The notes beneath the pieces were generated by a model. It made no database searches. It had not been told where the DNA came from and saw nothing but the letters and a program-made list of their open reading frames with translations. The translations under genes and the position numbers were made by a program. A stretch of 64,000 nt of DNA from Xiphophorus maculatus (Eukaryota > Chordata > Actinopteri > Cyprinodontiformes > Poeciliidae). The stretch covers positions 4,246,560-4,310,559 of the forward strand of contig NC_036458.1 in NCBI RefSeq assembly GCF_002775205.1, in the 5' to 3' direction. Shown here in pieces: positions 33,838 through 45,498 of this stretch. Every line of letters starts with the position of its first letter. Position 1 is the stretch's first letter.

Positions 33838-34234
33838 TACAGTACAGACCAAAAGTTTGGACACACCTTTTAATTCAATGAGTTTCCTTTATTTTCATGA
33901 CTATTGACATTGTAGATTCACACTGAAGGCATCAAAACTATGAATAACACATGTGGAAATATGCACTAAACAAAAAAGTGTAAAAGAACTGAAAATACCC
34001 CTTATATTCTAGTTTCTTCAAAGTAGCAACCTTTTGCTGTGATTACTGCTTTTCACACACTCTGCATTTTCTTGATGAGCTTCAAGAGGTAGTCACCTGA
34101 AATGGTTTTCACTTCATAGGTCAACCTGCCCTGTCAGGTTAATAAGTGGGATTTCTTGCCTTATAAATAGTCATGAAAATAAAGAAAACGCATTGAATTA
34201 GAAAGGTGTGTCCAAACGTTTGGTCTGTACTGTA
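33838..34234. mobile_element. Tc1/mariner-type MITE (397 bp)
   Basis: The ends TACAGTACAGACCAAAAGTT and AACGTTTGGTCTGTACTGTA are inverted repeats that extend into CATTGAATT-type inner repeats. This is a well-known teleost element of Tc1/mariner type. There is no transposase inside. Confidence 0.85.
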
Positions 34235-34781
34235 TTTAAAACCACAGAAGATTTGAGTTAAAACAAAGTTAGAATATTTTTAATGAATTAAATTCTAAAA
34301 ATCTGATTAGTGTGGATGTAGTTAGTTTTTAATAGTAAATGCTGCTATGAACCAGGTGTGGGCAATGTGAACTTAAAAGTTTTATCAACATTTTATGGTG
34401 CTGTTCTGATAAGAACTATTTATCAGTTCTTTTTTTAGATAACTGTATAATTGCGGTGCTATGGCACAGCAATCTAACCCCCATAAACATAAATCCTGCT
34501 TTTGAAAAACATTTCCATTTGTACTATTTCTGTTTATGATGATGTTCACTTTGTAAAATGTCTGAATATCTGCAGAGCCCAGTTTTAAGTGAAAAAATCC
34601 CTCAAACTCTCATTATTCATATTTTACTTTTGAGGCTCTCAATGCTTTTATTTCTTTTATTTAACCAGGTAAAAACCCAGTCAGATCCAGATCTAATTTT
34701 CAAGAGAGACCTGGGCAGAAACCTGCAACACACAACAACCTGGTTACACCAAAGTAAAACTAATAAAAACATAAGCACAAG

Positions 34782-35124
34782 CAGTATGTCGAGAAATTAG
34801 CTCTGCTATCGGACACACATAACGCTTAAATGGGTTGGTTGTGATGGGGTTAGATACTGTATGAATGGGAAATTCTATGCTTTTAAAAAAAGATGGAAAC
34901 ATATTCTTGAATACTTCAAAATTAAAAAACCAGTAATGTGAATCCGAATGATGTATATGTTTAAGTTTATGTTTCTCATACGATTGCTGTAATTTATGTA
35001 CATGCCTCCGGTTTTGTTTCCTGTATCATTGCTGTATACGTTTTGTCCTGTTATTGTTCTTTCCTTTTCTCTTTTGGTATAAATGTTCAAAAATACCTAA
35101 TAAACACAATATTAAAAAAACCCC
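34782..35124. mobile_element. retroposon-like insertion with 17-bp target duplication
   Basis: AAAAACATAAGCACAAG occurs on both sides (34765-34781 and 35125-35141). The same site is uninterrupted at 28430 in the sister module. The 343-bp insert ends in AATAAACACAATATTAAAA-like sequence, so it probably derives from the 3' end of a LINE read on the plus strand. Family not recognised. Confidence 0.75.
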
Positions 35125-35609
35125 AAAAACATAAGCACAAGTTTAAAACAAATTTAAAAACCGTTTCAAAGTAACGACCTTGATTAATAGAATCACGTTG
35201 CCTGTTTTTAAGAACCGCTGGAAAAAGTTTCAGAGAAAAAAGATTCGACATCTTTAGTTCAGACTGGAGCTGCTTCCTTGCTGTAGGAGCCGTTACACTG
35301 AAAGCAGTGGTTATTTACATTCATAATTACTGACAAACTCCATTTGTGCACCGAGAGCAGTGGGAAGCAATAGAGGGGTCTCTGAAAACAATTGCTTTCC
35401 TTTTATCCACATTCAAAACCAGCTGAAAGGTATGTAGCTGAGTTTGAGATATTCTTTGTTGTTTTTACTGCAGACAAGATCGAAACTTTCCACTAAACAT
35501 TTGCTAAAGTTGCCCAAGTTACATCCTGTTACTCATGGCTTAGATGACCGCAAACTCTTAATTGACGCGGAACAAAACCACAGATATGCCAGAAATAAAG
35601 CAGAACTTC

Positions 35610-35697
35610 CTTTATGAAGAAACAACCACATACAGCACCATCTCACATAGTTGCTTAAAGTCACAACTAACAGAAACCCCTGCAGAACGTGGGAAAG
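35610..35697 (+). promoter_or_regulatory. candidate non-coding leader exon of claudin D
   Basis: It ends GGGAAAG with donor GTAAGC at 35698. It is similar to, but more diverged than, the B and C leaders. The intron to the acceptor at 39878 is 4.2 kb, lengthened by a LINE. The 5' end is inferred from alignment with the other leaders. Confidence 0.45.
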
Positions 35698-35944
35698 GTA
35701 AGCAGTTTTTTGCCTTTTTTGGCTTATTTTTAATGCAAAGAAAAACTGATTTAGCTAAAATAGAAGAATTGTTGGAGTCTAATCTATAAAAAATCCATCA
35801 TAAGCTGCACAAAATGAACCTTTTGAGACCAAAGGTTAGCTTTTCTTTGATCATTTATACATTTTTAGTGTGCTCTTAAGATTTTTTATGAAGTTGTCTC
35901 ATGGTTTTTGGGCAGGCAGCAATTACAGACACATCACAAATTAG

Positions 35945-36200
35945 ATTCAGTTCAGTTTATTTCTATTGCGCCAATTCATAATATGTTATCTCAAGGGGAT
36001 TTACAAAACAAAACAACAAAAATTTAAATTTTCTATGTTAAGGAAAAGTAAAAGGTTAGTCGCAGGAGAACGAGAACGTTTAGTTGTTTATTTATCTCAG
36101 CCGAAGCCAACCTCATGAAAAGAATTGCAGCTAAACAGATTGTAGCTTCAATAAAGAGTTAAAGAAAGAAACAAAGTTAAAAGATAAATAAACTAGGGCT
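35945..36200 (-). mobile_element. 5'-truncated L2/Rex1-type LINE 3' end, copy 2
   Basis: The plus strand reads TTCAGTTTATTTCTATTGCG followed by CCAATTCATAATATG, the complement of the common fish LINE 3' end. It is related to 16250-16640. Confidence 0.55.
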
Positions 36201-36339
36201 GAAGTTCAATCCAGCAGATTGGGGAGAGATCTGTAATGGGATCTTCCCCCAATGTATCTTGATTTCTATACATGAGCAGAACTTTAAATTCTTTTACCAA
36301 CTTATTACACATACATATTTATACATATTTGATTTTACT

Positions 36340-39230
36340 TTATTCAACAGACTCATGGTCCACAAAGAGATGATACACAACAGCACGACATATAAAGAAT
36401 AAAAAGACAAAATAAAATAAAAATAAAAAAGAATCTTATAAAAGACTTGCATACCAATGTTTCCACAGAGCCGATTGGTATCTTAGCGCACTGAAAGAGG
36501 GAGGTGGAAACATTACAATAAGACTGTTCAATGACACATGAACTTGTATATCAGATTTCTCAAAAGAGCCTGGAATGTTCTGACATGTGCATTACAAAAC
36601 ATCTCACTTGCACTGCTAAGCCTGGGTTTCTTAAGCAGAATTCTCAAAGAGTTGCTATACGCAATCTTAAGCTTCTGCATGCTAGCTTTTTTAAATTTAC
36701 ACCACAAAGGAGCTGTATACAAGGGTGTACAGTAAGCTTTAAACAGGCTTATTTTTACCTCATCAGTGCACATATGAAATTTCCTCCCCAGAATGTTTGC
36801 CTGAATGTACAACATGCGACACTGCCGATAAATATCATCATCATCACAGAGCTGGTCTGTGATGACCCAGGTATTTAGTTTTGGAACAAACATTTAACTT
36901 TTGCCCTGACAGAAAAAAATCAGGGAAGCAAAGTTGTTTGTCTGCTTTAGTCCTACATACTAGTACAACCGTTTTCTTAGCATTATACTGCACATCAAAT
37001 CTCAACCCATAATCAGAGCAGATATTCAGTAACTGCTGAAAACCAGCACTGCTGGGTGAGAGTACAGCCAGGTCATCAGCATACATAAAGTGATTGACCA
37101 AAGTATCACTGATCATACATCCAGTTTTACAGAGGTTCATTTCTTTTGACAGGTCATCCATGTACAAGTTAAACAAGGCAGGTGAAAGAAGCCCACCCTG
37201 ACGCTCACCGTTACTCACACCAAAGGAGGCAGAGATGTTATTGCCCCATTTTACATGCATTTTCTGGTTAGAATACCAGTAAACCAAAATTCGTATAATA
37301 ATGTCCGGAACACCTCTTTGTTTTAATTTGCCAAATAACTTGCAGTGATTGACATGATCAAAGGCCTTAGAGGCATCAATAAACCCAATTAACACAGATG
37401 AATTTTTTCTTAGATATGCTCTTGCTGCCTCTTCCATAAATACAGAGATCAGTTCCCAACTTGGCTTTGAAACCAAATTGACTATCTGTTGTACTAATAA
37501 ATTGATTGAGCCGACCAAGCAAGATTTTTTCTAATACTTTACATATCACATTAGCTAAAGCTATTGGTCTGTAGTTATTAAGGCTACCCACCTTACTAGT
37601 TTTGTCCTTAATTACTGGCACAAGGGTAACAGATAATAAGGAATCAGGCAACTGCCCATGGATCATAAACCCAGAAAAACACATTGCAAGAAGCACAGCC
37701 ACTTTTTGGCTAGCATATTTCAGATGTTCTGCTGCAATGCTATCAGAACCTGTTGTCTTATTCTCACACAAGTACGCCTGTTGGACTTCACTAGGGGTTA
37801 TTATAACCGCATCACTCTTAGCAATGTTTCCCACTCTATAGGGTTCACTTTTTACACAGTTAAATAAGGCAGAATAGTGCTGTCTCCATAGATCTGCTAT
37901 GAGTCCCAGATATGCCCTCTATGGTACTGGGGAGTAATACAGCAGACCTGTTAAAGGCTCTGACATCATTCCAAAAGCCAATGACATTATTACAAGGCAA
38001 TTTTTCAGCCATGGAGTCTGCTCTCATGTTCTGCTCACATTTGGAAATATATCGAATGGCATATTTAAACTTTGCCCTAATGAATTTTTTATAATATAGG
38101 AGAGTCCCATCTCTTGGTCTACCTCCTTGTACCCACATCTTATATGCCTGTTTAGCTTCTGCATGGTATCCTGACACATGTTTATTCCAACTTGGCCTGA
38201 TGTCATTAGCCTTTCTGCATGTAAGGTATGGTCTTGTACTCTCATACAAAGCATCCACAATGCTATCATCCATAGTATGAAGATCTATACAGTGAGAAAT
38301 ATCATTGCATTTAACGTCTGAGCACATAATAGATGAAGAGGAAGACTTATTTTACTCAAAAGAAGATCCGTTTTCATATGATATGCTAATAAGTTATCTT
38401 TAGAGAGTCTGGACCATTTAACTTTAGCTGTGGGGGCACTATTTGCCCCCCCATATAAACGCCGGAAGACTTTTAATATCCAGCATCATTAAAAATGGAA
38501 CATGATCAGACATAGAATATTCATATAAGATTTCTATTGATTTTACAACAGCATGGGCGTCAGCAGAGCTAATGCAATGGTCAAGCCATGACGTTGTATG
38601 CAAAGCTTCACTTAAATAGGTATAGCTGTCTGCAGGTAGCAGGAGCTGACTGGACAATATAAAACTGTTATCAACACAAAACTGCTGCATATGTTTGGCA
38701 AATGAAGAATTTTCATCAGATATATCTGCATTCATATCACCTACTACATACACAGAAGTAAAATAATGGTCATCAATAAAATAGTTCAAGAAAGCAAGTC
38801 TATTCAAATAAATATCTTCATTCTGAGGACACTCATAGGGTGTGTAGACATTAATAATGACAAATTCTTTGTTTCCAAATTTTAAATGTACAGCAATACA
38901 CCAGTCAACACCAGTTCTGATGACATTTAAAACTGGATCCAGCTTTTTGTGCCATAAAATAGCCACTCCTCCTGCGATTCGACCCCTCACTAAGCCCATA
39001 GAAAGATCCACAGTGGATTCACCAGCTCCGCAGAAGCAGTCATTAATACAGTTCATACCTCCCAAATCCTGTTTCGACAAAAAAGTTTATTGTAAACAAA
39101 GAATATCAAATTTCTGCAACAGTCTATTCACAACCAGACGTCGTGCTTTATCTCCAGCTGTTTTACCGACACGCAGTCCCCGGCAATTGTAAGAAATAAC
39201 ACGCATTAATTGGTCTATGAGGAATTCAAT
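36340..39230 (-). mobile_element. APE-type non-LTR retrotransposon, nearly full ORF2, degenerate
   Basis: On the minus strand an endonuclease begins at an ATG (39206, MRVISYNCRGLRVG) and continues at 39080-38439 with VVGDMNADISDEN and SMSDHVPF. The linker is at 38327-37860. RT spans 37834-36844 with GFIDASKAFDHVNH, GERQGGLLSPALFN and MYADDLAVLSPS, and the C-terminal domain is at 36893-36528. A stop after about 35 residues and several frame changes show decay. The clade (jockey/CR1/I superfamily) is not assigned. AT repeats at 39230-39285 lie at the 5' side. Confidence 0.8.
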
Positions 39231-39879
39231 GCAGCCGTAATATAATAATACAATAATATAATATACATAAAATAATTATTATACATGATTTATGTTCGTC
39301 TTCAGAGGATGTTCCCTGATGCTACGCATCTTGGTCATAAATGCAAAATAGGAGCACTCGAGATCTTCCCCAAAAGTCAGACAAATTCTGGAGGATCTGT
39401 AACGCAGAAATGGGAAATAAAACTTAATCTACATCCATGTGATGTCAGGTGGGGAGTATTCCCTCCGTAAATGAGCAAGAAATTTTGTCTTAATCTAGAA
39501 CTAGTGCTTGCTATTTTTATTGAGATCATGAACGTTAAGTTTCACGTTAGTTTTTGTAGATGGAGAAGGACAGTGAAAGACTCACGAGGCTTGTTGGGCA
39601 AGTTTGATACAGAAATACTTTAAGTTTTTCTTGAAGCTAAATTTGAGTACATGTAAAATGTAAATCTAAACCTATATGTAGCTGTTTTTTATGTAGGCTG
39701 CTGAATGTTGAACATGTTGTGGTTTTGAGTTCGCAGGTGCTCTAGCGCCCTCTAGTGTATGTCTAAGAAAATCGCTGCCAGTGACCCAATCCTGCATAAG
39801 AGGATGCCAAGAGGAAAACCCAAGAATATATTGCAGAAAATGATTTAATCCAGTTTGTTAATTTGTCCTTCTTTACAGA
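39231..39879. other. claudin D leader intron, distal part
   Basis: This contains a block (39510-39670) shared with 18990-19140 in the claudin B intron, and the edge of the L1-like fragment (39685-39800) shared with B and C. There is no gene. Confidence 0.4.
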
Positions 39880-40852
39880 ATGGCATCAAAAACAGTTCAG
39901 ACGGTATTTGTGGTTCTCGGCGCCATCGGGCTGATTCTGGTCATTACCTGCTGCGCCCTCCCTGAATGGGCCGTAGGACATTATGATTATATGGTAATCA
40001 TATAATTAAAAGGCATTTTATGGTTGACATTAGCATGATAATTATTATTAGTTAGCTTTGAAGGTTTTTTTTTCAGCCATTATTTTATGTGTTATTGTAT
40101 AATTTAAGAAGTATGTCTTTATAATAACATAAAATATAAGAATTTTGACTTTGCAGATTCCTGACATCATCATCTGGGCTTTCCTAAACTGTTTAAAGAC
40201 TCAATGATATTAATTTATATAAACTTCTGGTTTGGATGGGAGTTTAAAAATATTCTAAAAAAAACAAAACAAAAAGAAAACAAAACACATATTTTGACAT
40301 TCAGTAAAGAGAAATTAATTTTTCTATCAGATTTAATATTATGGAACATGTTTAATAAAGTGAATGTAAATAACTGTTTCTCTGTCTTTGGGTTGATAGG
40401 AAGCTCATGCAGGTCTGTGGAAGATATGTGTGAAGCAGAGAACTGGACTGCAGGTGTGCAGACCGTTTGAGAGCATCGCTGTCGAGGTCCCACTGCTTCA
40501 TGCCTCCCGGGCTTTGATCGTCATCAGCTGCATCCTCGGTATTCTCAGCCTCCTCCTCCTGTTCTTTGGTTCTGACTTCACCCCATGTGTTCAGAACCAA
40601 GATACCAAGACCAAAATGATCCTGGCTGCCGGATTGGGCCTGATGCTGACTGGCCTGCTGGTGATCATCCCGGTCAACTGGGAGGCCAATGCACCAGTGT
40701 GGGTGTGGGAAGTGAGGATGGGAGCGTGCATCTATATCGGCTATCTAACTGGTTTGATGTTGATACCGACTGGAGTTCTGCTTTGCTGTTTCGGCAGACC
40801 CGGATCCAGCAGCCTTGGAGAAATAGTCAGCTGCTTAAGCAACAGAGTTTAA
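39880..40852 (+). CDS. claudin-like tight-junction protein D (2 coding exons, 188 aa)
   Basis: The exons are 39880-39993 (38 codons) and 40400-40852, phase 0, donor GTAATC, acceptor GTTGATAG. The ATG follows a TTTACAG acceptor. The signature is W30, GLW at 43-45, C48 and C58. It belongs to the B/C subtype but is more diverged. The second half of the first loop (after C58) and the second loop are largely its own, and after TM4 the sequence reads LLCCFGRPG as in A/E rather than the LIRRG of B/C. This suggests gene conversion or an older branch. It ends SNRV; a final Val may weakly mimic a PDZ ligand. Confidence 0.88.
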
Positions 40853-41769
40853 GCTAATTAATTTAGAGTTTTTATGGAAGGCACTGCTGTTCAATAGACA
40901 GGTAGACAAGGGAGTTGATTTGGTAAAAACTGGGAAGACGATGTGAAATTATCACTTTCATACTTCTACCATTCAATGCTGGAAGGCATGAACTCTGTAA
41001 GACATGTGACTTTTATTTCCAGAGTTTTTCTGAAAATGTCACTTAAATCCTGACTTCACAAAGATCCCAAGCAGAAAAATGCTTTGCTTATTAAACCCAT
41101 TTTGTTTTTTTCATGCTTTCTTAATTCCAGTTTAAAAAACTGTCAACATAATTACTAACCAGATTTGCTTCAGCCAACAATTTCATGATGTTTCTCAGTT
41201 TTCCGCTTTATTTTCTATTGACAAAACAACTATTTCTGTTTTGTATCATAATCACAATAGATCTTATCTTTGGTCAAATTCAGACGTGTTTGAAAAAATA
41301 AATAAGATGTATCAAAAATTCCATTTCATAGAATAGGCTTTTTTTGTTTTGTTTTTTACACAAAAATATAAAACAAATTTAAGCTACATACAGAAAACTT
41401 TACTTCGGCTATTTTATTCATCTCTGACTCATATGCAAAAGAATATTGATTTACACAATTATGCAAACCCTTCAAGTAAAGTGTTACCATCTGACTTTAT
41501 TTTATCTTATATTTCAGCTTTTGTGTGTGTATTTTTCATTTGCAAACAAGAATTAAAAAGAAACGTTTTTGCTAATTTTGCATAACTACTTTGATTTTCT
41601 TCCCTTTTGTAAACATTTTCGAGATCTGCACATCGCAGTCATCCTGTCCTTTGGCTTAGATGTCAACAGTTTAATCTGCTGACATCCAGCCACAGCAGAC
41701 TTGTGAAAGTTGGAGACTTTTAAACTTCCTTATTCAGTAGTATAAGTGAAGCCAACGTTGTGTACGTAA
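40853..41769 (+). other. claudin D 3' UTR and downstream sequence
   Basis: The conserved 3' UTR block is near 40865-40950 and AATAAA is at 41297-41302. The rest aligns loosely with the sequence after B and C. Confidence 0.55.
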
Positions 41770-41859
41770 GACCATTTCACAATTGAAGATCCACCTCGTT
41801 TAAGACCAGATGTAACAGAAGAACCTCCAACAACTGATCCAACTACAACTTTTAAAAAG
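41770..41859 (+). promoter_or_regulatory. candidate non-coding leader exon of claudin E
   Basis: It ends TTTAAAAAG with donor GTAAGC at 41860 and shares CAGAAGAACCT with the other leaders. An AGTATAAGT box near 41740 fits a start near 41770. The intron to the acceptor at 45078 is 3.2 kb and is mostly transposon. Confidence 0.45.
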
Positions 41860-42335
41860 GTAAGCACTTTTTCAAAATTGATTTTTATTTCCATCAAAAT
41901 AAAAAACAAAAGAACTAAATTATTGGATTCCTTCTAATTATCAAAAATCACTCACAATGTGGATATAATTACCTTTTTCTTTCATATTTTTATGCTTTTC
42001 AGGATGATCTGAGGATTTATTAGATGGATGTTGGGTCGTGGTTTTAGTGACGCAACTGAAGGAGAAAATGTAAATTATTTATGTTTCCTAAGACATGACA
42101 CTAACTACATTTCCATTACAAATGTGTGTTTATATTTATAATTGTTCATATTTTGCTAATGCTAATTCACGTTTGATTTATTAAAATCACACACATATAA
42201 GCTTCTTCACACGATAAGTCATTACAAATCATGGCAGTGACGGATGTAACCAGTTACATGAGGTTCATAATTCAGCCATGTTGCGAGCGCTCATCAGCCA
42301 TCAGAGACGGCGGCGTCTTATTCAGGCGTTGGAGC

Positions 42336-43991
42336 CTAGGCCTGTCACGATAACAAATTTTACTCAGCAATTGTCTGAAAAATTATTGAGAAACAATATT
42401 GTTTGACGACCATTTTAAACTGATATAATGGTGATGACATAATAATGCAAGTGATATCCTGCAAAAATAGATGCACTTTATTTTCAAAAGAACACTAAGC
42501 ACTGGAACTGGTAAACAAAATAAACAAAAAAACAAAAACAAAAATAAAATTGACTCTCAGGCTTCATTAACAAAAATTGCACTTGAATAAAAACTAAACA
42601 ACATAAAATCAAAGTGGAAATAAAAACTACATTCAACCAAAAGAATGCAGATTATGAAGTCTGTATACCATCTTGCCCTTCAATAATCATTAGATTTAGA
42701 TGGAGAAGACAGGCATATCAGACTACCTGATCCAATAGTTCACTCCTCCCTTAAGCTCAGTTCACACTACACAATTTTTTTTGCCCCGATTTTCCAACGA
42801 TCCTGAGATCGTTGGACAATCTTAGGATGTCCAACGATCGTAACCAATCATCCTGTAGTGTGTAGTGCGTTAGGACTGATCAGGTCCAGTCGTTATAACG
42901 TCGTGGCGCTCCGATCTAAATCAGGCATATTCATGTTGGATTGTCTTGGCCGGTTTAACACGGCAGCGTGTGGGGCTTTCCCCGACTGGGAGCGAGAACG
43001 CAGCCTGTTGCTGCAGAAAGCGCGGATTCCCCTCCGTGCTTTCTGAGGGGAAACGGCTGACACGGCGCAACCCAAAGTCCAGCGGACATCGGAGATGATA
43101 TGTGGAAACAACATTAATGTTTATTCATGCAAAGAATATCCACAGAAATAACAAGAGGAGGAGTTGGAGGGAAACTGGTACTGCAGTTGATAAACCCGGT
43201 AACGGTTCAGCTGTTCATCGTTAGCGTGACATAAATAGGTTATAATGATAATGTTATTCATTCAGTCAGGACTTTACCTGACACTAGCCACACGCATTGC
43301 ACGTAGATTCTAGTAAAACATTGATTAATACCTGGTTTTAAAATGAATTAACTGGACTTGTAGCCATTATTTTGAGCCCATTGTTCTCAATGTAATTTTA
43401 AACATTAAAATGGTAAATACTAATAAACCAATGAAGCTTAAACACACAGATGGTAAAGACAAAAAAACAGAATAACTCGCCCCCACATCAAGCCCCGTCC
43501 TTCACTCTTTTTTCCAACGCCTTTTCTTTTTGTTACATCTTTTATCGCTTAAAATAAGCTCACAATCTATCGCTATTGCTTCGTCATCAGCCGTGCTTGT
43601 TTACATTAATTCACGTATGACGTAGTGGGCTTTTACGGGATTTTCTGTCTGAAATCTGAATGCCGGTGAGAGAGTGTGGTGTGTTGCTCTTGCCGTGTGG
43701 CTGGACAACCCGATCGAACCGTTATGCCTATGATTTTTTGTCGGTTAATGTGTGGTCTCAGGTTTTGAAAATGGACCGACGATCTAAAATTGTGTAGTGT
43801 GAACTGGGCACACTACACGATTTAGTGGAGGAGTTAGTGGAGAGCACCGGAGTTGAGCCTTTTTTCATCCAGTGTCACCAATAGAAAGAATAAAGGCAGG
43901 AAGAAACGATAAATCCGATAAATTAAAATGAGGTCAATAACTTTCATTTATCATGCGCTTAATTGATTTATTGTTTATCGCGACAGGCCTA
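42336..43991. mobile_element. hAT-type non-autonomous element with 8-bp target duplication
   Basis: The ends CTAGGCCTGTCACGATAAC and TTTATCGCGACAGGCCTA are inverted. GTTGGAGC is duplicated at 42328-42335 and 43992-43999. There is no transposase reading. It contains a further element at 42753-43810. Confidence 0.8.
42753..43810. mobile_element. DNA element nested in the hAT element
   Basis: The termini AGCTCAGTTCACACTACACA and TGTGTAGTGTGAACTGGGCA are inverted repeats extended by an AAAATT inner part. The interior has no supported gene. A second CACTACACGATTT copy just outside the right end suggests an imperfect or repeated terminus. Confidence 0.7.
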
Positions 43992-44578
43992 GTTGGAGCA
44001 ACAAGCGCCTAGAGCTGGGAGCTGCTACATATGTGGCATTTCAGAAAAATTGTAGCTGGCGATTTTACAGAAGAGCGATGGATTCAACACAAATGACACA
44101 CAACTTTTGTGTGTGTCATTTGCTCTCACAGCAAAACTGTGCAATGCTGTGAGAGCAGAGAACAGAAACCACCATCGTTCTGCCACTTCCCGTTATCTTC
44201 CTCATTTCTGCCAGGACTAATGTCTGGTTGTTGATCATGTGACTCGTGTGATGTGAAAAAAGTCTTTCAATACGACTGAAAAAGCACAGCAAAAACATTA
44301 GTTTTTTTAAAGAAATTGGTGTGTTTCCAACAAGCAAATTCAATTTCATAATTTCAATTTGTGTAATTCTATGGTTAATGGAAACACAGTTAATGTTTGG
44401 TGGGATAAAGTGAAACACTAATAATCAGGGTTTCCTAATGCAGCTACTGCAGAGTTGCGACATTGCAAGCAACTTAAACACTTTTCTTGAGAAGAGGGAC
44501 AAAACAGGTCCTATGGATAAAGCACAAAATTTGTATAAAATATAGACAAAATATAATTTTTTCAAATATCTGACTAAA

Positions 44579-45029
44579 TTAACCTGGGCCATGTGAGCAC
44601 AACAATGTTTGTTTTCCTGGTGTTTGCTGAATATTTTTTATTTTAAACATTGTTTTGATTTTTTTCTGACCACATTTCTTCCTGGAAGACGATGGTTCCC
44701 CACCATCCTTCCAGTTTTTAATGATGCGTTGGACAGTTCTTAACCCAATTCTAGTAGTTTCTGCAATCTCCTTAGATGTTTTCTCTGCTTGATGCATGCC
44801 AATGATTTGACCCTTCTTAAACAGACTAACGTCTTTTCCACGACCACAGGATGTGTCTTTTGCCATGGTTGTTTAAGAAATGAGGAGTTACTCATTGCAT
44901 CAGCTGGGGTTAAATAACTTGTTGCCAGCTGAAAGATAATCGCCTATGCAGTACTTATCCAATAGGAGGCTTGTACCTATTTGCTTAGTTAAATCCAGGT
45001 GGCGACTTTTTTTTTGGCCAGGCAGTGTA
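44579..45029 (-). mobile_element. truncated Tc1-like transposon, N-terminal part
   Basis: Its terminal repeat at the right (GGCCAGGCAGTGTA, ending 45029) is followed inward on the minus strand by a transposase start at 44866. This has a paired-type helix-turn-helix (FKKGQIIGMHQAEKTSKEIA, then TVQRIIKNWK). It breaks off at about 44579. It stops about 50 bp before the claudin E coding exon. Confidence 0.75.
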
Positions 45030-45079
45030 TTACACAAACTGCTTTAACCATTTGATTTCTGGTTTTTAGTTTTTGCAGA

Positions 45080-45426
45080 ATGGCATCAAAAGCAGTTCAG
45101 ATGGTATGTTTGATCCTCGGGGTCATCGGCCTGACTGGGGTCATCACCTGTTGTTCCCTCCCTCGATGGAAAAGGATAGCTTTCACAGCAAACTTTGTGA
45201 CTGTACAGGTAACTACAGATTATGATTCAGAGAGCATCACAATGTATTTTATGATTTAGGTAGACAAAATATTATGTTTTGTTAGCTCTATGTTTTATTA
45301 CTCGACTTTTATTGTAAGTGTATTGTTACTGTATGTTTTTAGCAGCATGATACTTACTTAACCACTAGGTATTCAATATTATCAGCAAGTTTTCTATTAG
45401 ATTAATATACATTTTTGCAGGAACTA

Positions 45427-45498
<72 letters not shown>

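Larger units (their letters stand above)
33066..35697 (+). repeat. claudin upstream module, copy 3 (precedes claudin D)
   Basis: The first part (33066-33660) matches 13562-14220. The later part (34558-34781 and 35125-35697) matches 28215-29398. Insertions in this copy are a Tc1/mariner MITE (33838-34234) and a retroposon (34782-35124). Between 34235 and 34557 nothing else was recognised. It ends in the claudin D leader exon. Confidence 0.7.
42114..44400. mobile_element. outer DNA transposon derivative holding two nested elements
   Basis: The left end CTACATTTCCATTACA and the right end TTAATGGAAACACAG are related inverted termini, with TAA-type flanks on both sides (PIF/Harbinger-like, uncertain). 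A hAT element occupies 42336-43991 inside it. In the remaining 44000-44390 two small hairpins occur near 44090-44160. Confidence 0.5.
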
